From the NCBI RefSeq assembly GCF_023498005.1, contig NZ_CP097289.1, positions 5,766,001-5,830,000 on the forward strand: DNA of 64,000 nt, written 5' to 3'. The notes under the pieces were generated by a model. The model searched no databases and was not told the DNA's origin. It saw only the letters and a program-made list of their open reading frames with translations. This stretch comes from Streptomyces durmitorensis. GTDB lineage: Bacteria > Actinomycetota > Actinomycetes > Streptomycetales > Streptomycetaceae. How positions within the stretch are numbered: the stretch's first letter is position 1; each line of letters begins with the position of its first letter. A program made the position numbers and the translations under genes. Shown here one piece after another: positions 35,978 through 44,039 of this stretch.

Positions 35978-37296
35978 CCTATCCCACGCAGCCACTGCCC
36001 CAGGTGCCGCCGCCTCCCGGCCTCGCGGTGACCCCGGTCGGCCCCGCACCCGTCCCAGCCCCCGCTGCTCCCGCTGCCCCCGCGGCGCCCAAGAAGCCGG
36101 GCCGCGACCGCTACTTCGACGTGCTGCGGTCGCTCGCCCTGGTCCGCGTCGTCATCTACCACCTGTTCGGCTGGGCCTGGCTGACGATCCTCTTCCCCTC
36201 CATGGGCGTGATGTTCGCCCTGGCGGGCGCGCTGATGGCCCGCTCCCTGAAGCGCCCGGCGTGGGGCGTGATCAGAGGCCGAATACGCCGACTGCTCCCG
36301 CCCATGTGGGCGTTCAGCGCGGTCGCGCTGTTCCTGCTCTTCTACGGCGGCTGGAACGTCAGCAAGGACCCGGACCACGGGGGCACGTGGGGCCTGGTCA
36401 GCATGGTCAACTACGTCTTCCCGATCGGCGCCCCGCCCTTCCCCTGGCACATCGGGGACAAGGCGGGCCTCCTGGAGGACACCTGGCCGGCGCAGGCCGC
36501 GGGCCCGCTCTGGTACATCCGCGCGTACCTCTGGTTCGTGATCGCCTCGCCGCTGCTGCTGTGGGCGTTCCGCAAGGTGCCGTGGGCGACGCTGTTCGCG
36601 CCGCTCGCCCTGACGGCGGTGCTCACCACGGAGATCGTCAAGATCCCCGGTGAGACGGGCAACGCGGTCTCGGACTTCGCGGTGTACGGCAGTTGCTGGA
36701 TCCTCGGCATCGCCCACCAGGAGGGCGTCCTCGCCCGCGTCCCGCGCTACGTGGCGGTGTCGGTCTCGGCGCTGATCATGGCCTTCGGCCTGTGGTGGGC
36801 GTCGGGCCATCTGGGCCCCGACGGCTGGGACCTGAACGACATCCCCCTCGCCCAGGCGGCGTGGTCCTTCGGCTTCGTGGTCATCCTCTTCCAGTACTCG
36901 CCCTCGTGGCAGGAGCTGCCGGGCCGTCTGAAGCGCTGGGACAAGCTCATCACCCTCTCCAACAACCGAGCGGTGACGATCTATCTCTGGCACAACCTGC
37001 TGATCATGGCCACGGTGCCGATCATCGACATGGCGTACGACCTGCCGTTCATGGAGGACGAGCGCTGGAGCTCGGCGCTGGACTCCACGTACATGCTGTG
37101 GATGACGGTCCTGGTCTGGCCGTTGATCGGCCTGATGGTGATGGCCGTGGGCTGGATCGAGGACTTCGCGGCGAAGCGGAGTCCGAGGCTCTGGCCCAAC
37201 GGGGCGAAGTCGCGGCGCTCGGCGGTGCCTTCGCGGGGCGGTGCGCGGGGCGGCGGTGCGCGGGGCGGTTCGCGAGGCGGTTCACACCGGGGCTGA
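35974..37296 (+). CDS. Acyltransferase-3 family membrane protein of the mat operon
   Basis: 440 residues; ATGA overlap with matB. A Pro/Ala-rich N-terminus (~1-40) precedes FDVLRSLALVRVVIYHLFGW, in which the catalytic-type His follows the R-x10-H pattern of acyltransferase-3 enzymes, then about ten membrane segments and a Gly/Arg/Ser-repeat tail. Family members acylate extracytoplasmic sugars. In the ica system IcaC, of the same family, modifies or exports PNAG; by analogy this gene may O-acylate the MatB product (inference). A terminator follows directly. Confidence 0.82.
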   Translation: MTYPTQPLPQVPPPPGLAVTPVGPAPVPAPAAPAAPAAPKKPGRDRYFDVLRSLALVRVVIYHLFGWAWLTILFPSMGVMFALAGALMARSLKRPAWGVIRGRIRRLLPPMWAFSAVALFLLFYGGWNVSKDPDHGGTWGLVSMVNYVFPIGAPPFPWHIGDKAGLLEDTWPAQAAGPLWYIRAYLWFVIASPLLLWAFRKVPWATLFAPLALTAVLTTEIVKIPGETGNAVSDFAVYGSCWILGIAHQEGVLARVPRYVAVSVSALIMAFGLWWASGHLGPDGWDLNDIPLAQAAWSFGFVVILFQYSPSWQELPGRLKRWDKLITLSNNRAVTIYLWHNLLIMATVPIIDMAYDLPFMEDERWSSALDSTYMLWMTVLVWPLIGLMVMAVGWIEDFAAKRSPRLWPNGAKSRRSAVPSRGGARGGGARGGSRGGSHRG

Positions 37297-37318
37297 GGCT
37301 CCCGGCCGGGCGATTGCA

Positions 37319-37355
37319 GAGGGCTGACCACCAGGACGACTGGTGGTCAGCCCTC
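37319..37355 (+). terminator. Terminator of the mat operon
   Basis: Perfect 15-bp stem GAGGGCTGACCACCA, loop GGACGAC, followed by TTCG; 22 bp past the acyltransferase stop. Confidence 0.9.
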
Positions 37356-37405
37356 TTCGTCTGTGGCGCGCGAGATCGGCCAACAGACCAATTTCGCACA
37401 CAGTG

Positions 37406-37434
37406 TTGACGCAAACATCGGACACATCTACGGT
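37406..37434 (+). promoter_or_regulatory. Candidate vegetative promoter of the GH43 gene
   Basis: TTGACG (37406-37411), 17-bp spacer, TACGGT (37429-37434). Good fit to the principal-sigma consensus, giving a leader of ~100 nt. That leader holds repeated words (CAACAG/ACAGAC, and AGCGTCACTGA twice near 37488-37510), which could be regulator contacts. Confidence 0.6.
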
Positions 37435-37538
37435 CCCTCAACAGACATCAACAGGACTCAACAATTAGAAACGCTGAAGAGCGTCACTGAAAGCGTCACT
37501 GAGAGCGTCCATCCCCACCTTCGAAGAAGGGACCTTCG

Positions 37539-39035
37539 ATGTTCCGACGCGCCCGCAGACCCTTACTGGCCGCCATCCTGAGCGTGGTGTGGCTGGTTGC
37601 CGCCGGCCTCCCGGCGCATGCCGCGCCGGTCACCGTCACCAACGGGACCCAGTTCACGGACACCACGGGAGACGGAGTCCACGCTCACGGCGGTGGAGCC
37701 GTCAAAGTGGGTGACTTCTACTACTGGTTCGGCGAGAACCGTCACGCGGACAACACCTTCAAGGCTGTCTCGGTCTACCGCTCCTCCGACCTGAAGACAT
37801 GGGAGTTCAGGAAGAACGTCCTGACGCAGGAGAGCGATCCGGAGCTCTCCGTCGCCAACATCGAGCGTCCCAAGGTGATTTACAACAGCGAGACCGGCAA
37901 GTTCGTCATGTGGATGCACAAGGAGAACGGCAAGGACTACACCGAGTCCCGCACCGCGGTCGCCGTCTCCGACACGGTGGACGGCGACTACAGCTGGAAG
38001 GGCAGCTTCCGGCCGCCGAGCGGGACCACGTCCCGTGACATGACGCTGTTCAAGGACGACGACGGCACCGCGTACCAGATCTCGTCCGGCAGCGAGAACG
38101 CCGACCTCTTCATCTACAAGCTGACGGCCGACTACACGGGCTTCGACAAGGAGGTCGCCAACCCCTGGCCGGCCCACCACCGCGAGTCCCCGGCGCTGTT
38201 CAAGCGGGACGGCGTCTACTTCATGCTGACCTCGGGCACCAGCGGCTGGTACCCCAACCAGCAGCAGTACGCGACCGCCACCAGCATCACCGGTCCCTGG
38301 TCGGAGATGAAGGAGGTCGGTGACGCGACCGCGTACGGCTCCCAGACCGCGTACGTCCTTCCCGTGCAAGGCAGTTCGGGCACTTCCTACCTCTACATGG
38401 GCGACCGCTGGGGCAACTCCATGGGCGGCACGGTCAACGACTCCCAGTACGTCTGGGCGCCGCTGGACTTCCCGACCAGGACCACCATGAGCCTGCCGTG
38501 GTACCCGCAGATCTCCGTCGACACCGACGCCGGAACGGTCAAGGGCGTGGGAGGCGGACCCCACTACAGCCTCGCCGCCCGGCACAGCGGCAAGTGCCTG
38601 GACGTCTCCGACGACTCCTCCGCCGACGGGACGGCCGTCACGCAGTACTCCTGCGACGGCGGTCTCAACCAGCAGTGGCGCCTGGAGGACGCGGGCGACG
38701 GATACGTACGCGTCCTGGCGCAGCACAGCGGCAAGTGCCTGGACGTGGCGGACGAGTCCACCGGGGACGGGGCCTTCGTGAACCAGTATCGGTGCGGTTC
38801 GGGCGCGCACCAGCAGTGGCGCTTCGAGGAGCGCGGAGACGGGACGGGGGACGGGCCGGGGGACGGGCCGGGGGACGGGCCGGGAGGCGACACCTACCGG
38901 CTCGTCTCCCGGCACAGCGGCAAGTGCCTCGACGTCAAGGACGACTCCACGGCCGACGGCGCCCGCCTGGTCCAGTGGACCTGTGGCACGGGCGCCAACC
39001 AGCAGTTCGAGCGGGCGGTCAGTACCCCGCGGTGA
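37539..39035 (+). CDS. Secreted GH43-type glycosidase with ricin-B lectin domain, TTA codon
   Basis: 498 residues. Signal peptide ~1-29 (RRPLLAAILSVVWLVAAGLPAHA). Residues ~30-345 form a five-bladed beta-propeller of the GH43 type (HAHGGGAVKVGDFYYWFGENR, RPKVIYN, SRDMTLFKDDDGTAYQI, ESPALFKRDGVYFML), closest to exo-beta-1,3-galactanase-like members. A ricin-B trefoil follows with three HSGKCLDV repeats; a GDGPGDGPGDGPGG linker unusually splits repeats 2 and 3. Codon 9 (37563-37565) is TTA, so translation should depend on bldA. Likely degrades galactan side chains of arabinogalactan-like polymers; substrate is inferred. Confidence 0.82.
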   Translation: MFRRARRPLLAAILSVVWLVAAGLPAHAAPVTVTNGTQFTDTTGDGVHAHGGGAVKVGDFYYWFGENRHADNTFKAVSVYRSSDLKTWEFRKNVLTQESDPELSVANIERPKVIYNSETGKFVMWMHKENGKDYTESRTAVAVSDTVDGDYSWKGSFRPPSGTTSRDMTLFKDDDGTAYQISSGSENADLFIYKLTADYTGFDKEVANPWPAHHRESPALFKRDGVYFMLTSGTSGWYPNQQQYATATSITGPWSEMKEVGDATAYGSQTAYVLPVQGSSGTSYLYMGDRWGNSMGGTVNDSQYVWAPLDFPTRTTMSLPWYPQISVDTDAGTVKGVGGGPHYSLAARHSGKCLDVSDDSSADGTAVTQYSCDGGLNQQWRLEDAGDGYVRVLAQHSGKCLDVADESTGDGAFVNQYRCGSGAHQQWRFEERGDGTGDGPGDGPGDGPGGDTYRLVSRHSGKCLDVKDDSTADGARLVQWTCGTGANQQFERAVSTPR

Positions 39036-39666
39036 AGCGGGTGCGGTGGTGCTTGGGGCGTTCGGCCTCGTCCATGAGCGCCACCGCCAGATCCTCCATG
39101 GAGATGGCGGAACTGCCCTCGGCGTCGACGATCAGCTCGTCGGCGCCGAGCCGGTAGGTGCCGGTGCGCACGCCCGGCTCAAGCAGGGCGGGCGGGCTCA
39201 GATACGTCCAGTCGACCTCGGTGTCGGCGGTGCGGACGGCGTCGAACTGGTCGTTGGAGGCCTGGGCGATGTGCCGCCAGGCGGTGGGGACGTAGTCCGG
39301 ATCATCGATGGCGAGGACGCCTGGCTTGCCCGGCACGGTCAGGCTCCCGGCCCCGCCGACGATCAACAGGCGTACGCCGTCGACGCGGGCGAGTCCGGCG
39401 AGCAACGCCCGGCTGATGGCGGCGTGTTCGGCCTCGCGGCCGGGGGCGGGTCTGGTGGCGTTCACGACGAGGTCCTGCCCGGCGCTCAACTCGGCGACGC
39501 GCTGCGGGACTCCGGCGTCACCGGCGCGGTGCGTGGCGTCCGGGTGGAGCTCGGCGAAGCGGGCGGGGTCGCGGACGACGGCGGTGACCTCGTGGCCGCG
39601 AGTGAGGGCTTCGGTGACGACGCGGCTGCCGACGTTTCCGGCTGCTCCGAAGACGGTGATGCGCAT
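39019..39666 (-). CDS. NAD(P)-binding NmrA-like protein
   Basis: 215 residues from the ATG at 39664-39666, six bases after a perfect AAGGAG. Rossmann start ITVFGAAGNVGSRVVTEAL and GHEVTAVVRDPARF are typical of the NAD(P)H-binding YwnB/NmrA-like SDR group, which often sense or reduce rather than act as classic dehydrogenases. Lies downstream of, and co-directional with, the EamA exporter (61 bp gap containing a GGTTGGTGG tandem repeat), so both may be under MarR control. Convergent 17-bp overlap with the GH43 gene. Confidence 0.82.
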   Translation of the reverse strand: MRITVFGAAGNVGSRVVTEALTRGHEVTAVVRDPARFAELHPDATHRAGDAGVPQRVAELSAGQDLVVNATRPAPGREAEHAAISRALLAGLARVDGVRLLIVGGAGSLTVPGKPGVLAIDDPDYVPTAWRHIAQASNDQFDAVRTADTEVDWTYLSPPALLEPGVRTGTYRLGADELIVDAEGSSAISMEDLAVALMDEAERPKHHRTRFTAGY

Positions 39667-39727
39667 GGCGGTTGCTCCTTGGGGTGCGGGCCGATGGGTT
39701 GGTGGGTTGGTGGGTTGATGGGTCGAT

Positions 39728-40672
39728 CTACGAATGCTTGCGGGCGGTGCGGCGGCCTTGCCCGAGGAAGACGCTCGCCAGGACGAGGACCAGCCCGCCC
39801 ACCTGCCAGAGGGTGAGGGTCTGCCCCAGGAGGAGCAGTCCGGCGAGGGTGGCGACGACGGGGTTGGTGAGCCCGAGGAACGACACGGACGAGGCGGGCA
39901 GCCGCTCGATGCCGCGGAACCAGAGGGCGTACGCGATGGCGGTGCCGATGATGCCGAGGTAGGCGTATCCGGCGAGGTTGGCGCCGGTGAAGTGGTCGGG
40001 GAGGCCTTCGAAGCCGAGGGCGATGGGGGCCAACACAAGCCCGCCTGCGGTGAGTTGCCACCCGGTGAGGGCGAGCAGGGAGACACCTTCGGGCCGTCCC
40101 CAGCGCTTGCTGAGTACGACGGCGAGGGCCATCAGGGTGGTGGCGGTCAGCATGGCCACGATCCCCGCGAGGTCGACGGATGCGCTGCCGCGCAGCACGA
40201 GAAGCGCGACGCCGACGACCCCGACGAGCCCGGCGGCCAGGGTCCGACGCGTGGGCCGCACCTTCAGCACGCCGACCCCGAAGCCGGCGACGAGCAGCGG
40301 CATGACGGCGCTGACGGTCGAGGCGACGCCGCCGGGCAGGTGGTAGGCGCCGAAGAAGAGGAGGGGGAAGAAGGCCCCGAAGTTGAGCAGCCCGAGAACC
40401 CCCGCCTTCCACCACCAGTCACCGCTGGGCAGCCGCCGGGTGAGGGCGAGCAGGATGAGCCCGGCGGGCAGCGCGCGCAGGGCCGCGGCGAGGAGGGGGC
40501 GGTCAGGGGGCAGGAGTTCGGTGGTCGTGACGTAGGTGGTGCCCCAGGTGGCGGGGCCGATGGCGGCGAGGCCCGCGGCGGCGAGGGCGCGGCTGCGCGG
40601 CGCGGGGCCGGGGCGGTCTTGGCTGGTCGGCCGGTGTGCGGTGCGGACGCGCGGGCTGCTGATGATGGACAT
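39728..40672 (-). CDS. EamA/DMT family exporter
   Basis: 314 residues from the ATG at 40670-40672, preceded by GAGGGGGAG. Ten hydrophobic segments in two EamA repeats (GPATWGTTYVTTTELLP; ALTGWQLTAGGLVLAPIAL). Family members export amino acids, purines or drugs. Divergent from a MarR regulator with two palindromes in the shared 141-bp promoter region; followed by an NmrA-like gene. Confidence 0.88.
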   Translation of the reverse strand: MSIISSPRVRTAHRPTSQDRPGPAPRSRALAAAGLAAIGPATWGTTYVTTTELLPPDRPLLAAALRALPAGLILLALTRRLPSGDWWWKAGVLGLLNFGAFFPLLFFGAYHLPGGVASTVSAVMPLLVAGFGVGVLKVRPTRRTLAAGLVGVVGVALLVLRGSASVDLAGIVAMLTATTLMALAVVLSKRWGRPEGVSLLALTGWQLTAGGLVLAPIALGFEGLPDHFTGANLAGYAYLGIIGTAIAYALWFRGIERLPASSVSFLGLTNPVVATLAGLLLLGQTLTLWQVGGLVLVLASVFLGQGRRTARKHS

Positions 40673-40710
40673 GATGCGGCTCCCCCTCGGTTTCCCCTGA
40701 ACGCTGTTAT

Positions 40711-40724
40711 TCTCAACGTTGAGA
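40711..40724. promoter_or_regulatory. MarR operator 1 (perfect palindrome)
   Basis: TCTCAACGTTGAGA, a 14-bp perfect palindrome in the divergent promoter region, ~40 bp upstream of the EamA start. AT-rich flanks suggest it overlaps the promoters. Confidence 0.7.
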
Positions 40725-40756
40725 TAAATATGAGCCCTGGGTCCGCGAACGTCAAG

Positions 40757-40774
40757 TATCTGAACATTGAGATA
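40757..40774. promoter_or_regulatory. MarR operator 2 (imperfect palindrome)
   Basis: TATCTGAACATTGAGATA shares the half-site TTGAGATA with operator 1 and lies 39 bp before the MarR start. Two related sites fit repression of the exporter and autoregulation. Confidence 0.65.
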
Positions 40775-40813
40775 TCTGGCTGGGGCGGGCCGCCGAGAGA
40801 GAGGAGCGCGGAA

Positions 40814-41395
40814 ATGACCGACCCCAAGGTGGCGCCGACTGCGGCGACGGCGACGGCGACGGCGGCGGCGACTGCGGCGGACGCCGAGGCCGACGCCATC
40901 GACGAGCTGCGCGCCCAGTGGCACCGCGAGCGCCCGGACATGGACGCGGCGGGCCTGGACGCGATGGCCCTGGTGGGCCGCATCAAACGGGCGGACCACC
41001 TGCTGAGCAAGGGAATGAAGCCGATCTTCGCCGAACACGGCCTGGAATTCGCGGAGTTCGACGTCCTAGCGACCCTCCGGCGGGTGGGCGCCCCGCACGA
41101 ACTGACGGCGGGCGGCCTCCTGAAGTCGGCGATGGTGACGTCAGGCGCGATCACCAACCGCCTGGACAAGCTGGAACGCAAGGGCTTCATCGAACGCCAC
41201 CCGGACCCGGCGGACCGCCGCGCGATCAAGGTCCGCCTGACGGAGGCGGGTCTGGAGCTGGTGGACCGGGCGGTGGTGGATCACGTGGCGAACGAGGAGC
41301 GGATGGTGGCGGCTTTGACGACCGAGGATCGGCTGGCGCTGGATGGGGCGTTGCGGCGGTTGTTGGTTTCGTTGGGGGATACGCATCTGGGGTGA
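40814..41395 (+). CDS. MarR family transcriptional regulator
   Basis: 193 residues from ATG 40814, with GAGAGAGGAG upstream. An unusual Ala/Thr low-complexity lead (~8-27, from a GCGACG repeat) precedes the MarR dimer fold: LEFAEFDVLATLRRVG, LLKSAMVTSGAITNRLDKLERKGFIERHPDPADRR (recognition helix and wing, residues ~100-135), AIKVRLTEAG. Divergent from the EamA exporter and presumably binds the two palindromes between them. Confidence 0.9.
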   Translation: MTDPKVAPTAATATATAAATAADAEADAIDELRAQWHRERPDMDAAGLDAMALVGRIKRADHLLSKGMKPIFAEHGLEFAEFDVLATLRRVGAPHELTAGGLLKSAMVTSGAITNRLDKLERKGFIERHPDPADRRAIKVRLTEAGLELVDRAVVDHVANEERMVAALTTEDRLALDGALRRLLVSLGDTHLG

Positions 41396-41618
41396 ACCGG
41401 GGTTGCTTCGCGGACTCAAAGGGCGAAGAGGCGCCATGCCCCGTGCCTGTTGGTGAGTGTCGAGCTGCGCTGAGCGATCAATATGCGCCAACGGCGGCGC
41501 CGTACGGATGCTTTGCCCGTGTATGCCCGGCTGGGTGCGAACCTCGACATGACGCCACCCTTCCCTCATCGATAGCGTGGTTCACTCCAGAGAACCCTCA
41601 TCTCACCAGGAGCTGACC

Positions 41619-42278
41619 GTGAATCGCCGACCCACCCTGCTCGCAGCGGCCACCCTCACTGCTGCCGCAGTCCTTTCGCTTGCTGCTTGCGGAGGAGGCG
41701 ATGGCGACTCCAAGGAGAACGACAAGATCGCGGGTGCAGAGTCCGGCGAGAAGAGAGAGTCGCCGTCTCCGACAGCGTCCGACGACGGGATCGAACGGCC
41801 GGAGATCAAGCTGCCGAAGGACGTGAAGGACGTCTTTGAGGGCGGTAAGACCGGCGACGCGAAGAAGGACGCGGTGCTGGCGGACAACGCGCGGCGTATC
41901 AGTTCGCTGACCGAGGCGGTCACCGTTGACGCGAAGGAGCACCCGGCGCTGAAGTTCTATTCGTCCGGTGATGCCCTGCTGTCGGCGGCGGACTACGCCC
42001 AGGGTTACTACAAGAAGGGCAAGAGCTTCGTCGGAACCACGCGGTATTACGACCGTGAGGTCACGTTCCTCAAGGGTGGCGCTGCCGCGGTGACGTACTG
42101 CATGGACGCCACCAAGACGTACCCCAAGGATCGCAAGACCGGCACGGTCGACAGGTCGATCCCGGCGTCCGACCAGGATTACTCCTTCTACAACACCCGG
42201 CTGGAGGAGAACGAGGACGGCGTCTGGCAGACGACAACCGTGTTGGCCACGGCGGCGGCGAAGCGGTGCATGCCGTGA
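41619..42278 (+). CDS. Putative lipoprotein of unknown function
   Basis: 219 residues from GTG 41619, six bases after AGGAG. Lipobox LSLAAC with Cys ~24, then a Gly/Asp-rich linker and a ~150-residue domain (DNARRISSLTEAVT, YAQGYYKKGKSFVGTTRYYDREVTF, AVTYCMDATKTYP) whose size and fold recall NTF2-like lipoproteins. Probable promoter ATGACG-N18-TAGCGT at 41549-41578. Stop overlaps the next start in GTGA, so the two are coupled. Family not recognised with certainty. Confidence 0.72.
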   Translation: MNRRPTLLAAATLTAAAVLSLAACGGGDGDSKENDKIAGAESGEKRESPSPTASDDGIERPEIKLPKDVKDVFEGGKTGDAKKDAVLADNARRISSLTEAVTVDAKEHPALKFYSSGDALLSAADYAQGYYKKGKSFVGTTRYYDREVTFLKGGAAAVTYCMDATKTYPKDRKTGTVDRSIPASDQDYSFYNTRLEENEDGVWQTTTVLATAAAKRCMP

Positions 42279-43303
42279 ACCAGCGCAGGCTGAGCCGTCG
42301 GTACGTTCCTCTTCTCGCGTTGGCCGTCGCCATGGCGCCGAGCGTCGCCTATGCCGGCGGTGGTAACCAAGGGGAAACAGGCGCTCCACAGGCCAAGGCC
42401 GGACGTCAGGACCAGAACCTCAGCGTCGAGACGAAGATTCAGACGACGGTCAACGGTGCTCAGGAAACCGCCAAGACGGGCACGCTCACACCTGCCAACA
42501 GCAACTGGGATCCACCGGCCTGCTGGTACGAGCCCGCCTACTCCCCGAAGCAGATCCAGGCCACGGTAAAAGCGATCCGGGGGATGAAGGTATTCGGGAT
42601 CGGCGACGCCGTGGGTGGCGTGTTCGACATGTACTTCAAGGAAGGCAACCCCTACAAGAACTACAACCTCGACAAGCAGGGTGAGGGACAGTTCTGGGCG
42701 GCGGCCATCAACGAAAAGCGCAAGGACGACCCGGAGGCCAACTCCTGCAAGAGGATGCCCTTCTGGGTGCCCACGGGCGACACACCCAAGGAACCGCTCG
42801 CGGTCTCGCCCAAGATCCTCGCTGAGTACGCCTACGACGAACTGCCCGTCCCCAGCACCGAGATCACGATGGCTCCCGAGGGAACGACGAAGGTCAATCT
42901 CCCGACCTGGGTCTGGCTGGACAAGGCGAAGTTCAAGAAGGTCTCCGTCACCGCGAGCATCCCGGGCTCGGGGCTTTCCGCGACGGCGACCGCTGAGCCC
43001 ATGTCCCTCTCCATCAAGCCGGGGACAGCGGACGCCGAGACCTACCCCGCTTCGGGAGAGTGCCCCATCGAGGACGGCAAGATCGGCGAGCCCCGCGCCA
43101 AGGGCACGCCCGCGGACACGTTGCCGCCGTGCGGCGTGCAGTACCTGCGGTCCTCCGGTGACGACTCGTACAACCTCCAGGCAACCGTCACCTGGAAGAT
43201 CAGCTGGACCAGCACCACGGGTGAGGGCGGTGACCTTCCCGCCGGTGAGTTCGGCGCGGATCAGCCGGTGGCGGTGGAGGAGGTCCAGTCCATCAACCGG
43301 TGA
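42275..43303 (+). CDS. Secreted protein of unknown function (WDPPACWYEP family)
   Basis: 342 residues from the GTG in the GTGA overlap (an in-frame GTG at 42266 is the alternative). A Sec signal peptide (RRYVPLLALAVAMAPSVAYA) is followed by a motif WDPPACWYEPAYSP, a Cys-containing middle (CKRMPFWVPTG, LPTWVWLDKAKFKK) and a beta-rich end with CGVQYLRSSG and TVTWKISW. A shortened relative lies at 57841-58389 next to the WXG cassettes, so this family travels with them. Forms a pair with the upstream lipoprotein. No enzymatic motif seen. Confidence 0.75.
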   Translation: MNQRRLSRRYVPLLALAVAMAPSVAYAGGGNQGETGAPQAKAGRQDQNLSVETKIQTTVNGAQETAKTGTLTPANSNWDPPACWYEPAYSPKQIQATVKAIRGMKVFGIGDAVGGVFDMYFKEGNPYKNYNLDKQGEGQFWAAAINEKRKDDPEANSCKRMPFWVPTGDTPKEPLAVSPKILAEYAYDELPVPSTEITMAPEGTTKVNLPTWVWLDKAKFKKVSVTASIPGSGLSATATAEPMSLSIKPGTADAETYPASGECPIEDGKIGEPRAKGTPADTLPPCGVQYLRSSGDDSYNLQATVTWKISWTSTTGEGGDLPAGEFGADQPVAVEEVQSINR

Positions 43304-43350
43304 ATGGTGGGCGGGGGTGGGGGGAAGTTGCTGGGGTTCGAGGTGCAGGT

Positions 43351-43836
43351 CTAGAAGATGAGCCCGTGCTTTGTCACGAGGGCCATGGTTGCTTCCATGT
43401 CCGTCGAGCAGCCGTAGAGCCCCGCCTTCCGCTGAATGACCTCCGGGCTCAACTCCTCGCTCTGCTGGTCGAACCACCGGAACAGTTCCTCCAGGCCCCC
43501 TGGAGAGATGATCTCGAGCAACCGGGCCGGGGTGTCACCGGCGTTCCAGAACGTGTGCCACTCGTCGCGCGGCTTGAACACGAGATCGCCGGGCCCGGCC
43601 AGGACTTCCTCGGCACCGAACCTCGCGCCGACCGAGCCTTCGAGGATGAAGCTGAACTCGTCCTCGCGGGAGTGCTTGTGCACCGGTGCGGCGAGAACCC
43701 TCGGCGGCAGACGGTGCTCGACGAGCGCGAAGCGGCCACCCTGCTCACGGCTGTCGATCAGGAACCGGTCCCCGCACGCCTGCTCCGGCTCATGGAGCTC
43801 GCCGTCTTCCGGCCCCACTATCCGATGCTCGATCAC
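43351..43836 (-). CDS. Cupin domain protein
   Basis: 161 residues using GTG at 43834-43836, 11 bases after GGAGGG; other GTGs upstream are possible. Single cupin barrel: motif 1 PVHKHSREDEFSFILEG (HxH..E) and motif 2 GDLVFKPRDEWHTFWN provide the usual metal ligands. Small-molecule binding or oxygenase/isomerase function cannot be decided. Convergent with the secreted-protein gene, divergent from the Pro-rich membrane gene. Confidence 0.75.
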   Translation of the reverse strand: MIEHRIVGPEDGELHEPEQACGDRFLIDSREQGGRFALVEHRLPPRVLAAPVHKHSREDEFSFILEGSVGARFGAEEVLAGPGDLVFKPRDEWHTFWNAGDTPARLLEIISPGGLEELFRWFDQQSEELSPEVIQRKAGLYGCSTDMEATMALVTKHGLIF

Positions 43837-44039
43837 TGGGCGCACCGCCCTCCAAGAGGACTCGACACTCCACCTACCTTCGACGATACGCGTGCGAACT
43901 GCCCCGTTCCAGGCGTCCCGGCCGCCGATGGTGGGCCTTGTGCCCCCGACGCCGCGTGGTGGATGTTGGGGGTGGGCGGGGGCAGGGGGTTTCCGCTGGG
44001 CTCTGTGAAGAGCCGGACAGCGAGGGGATCCGAACCCAT

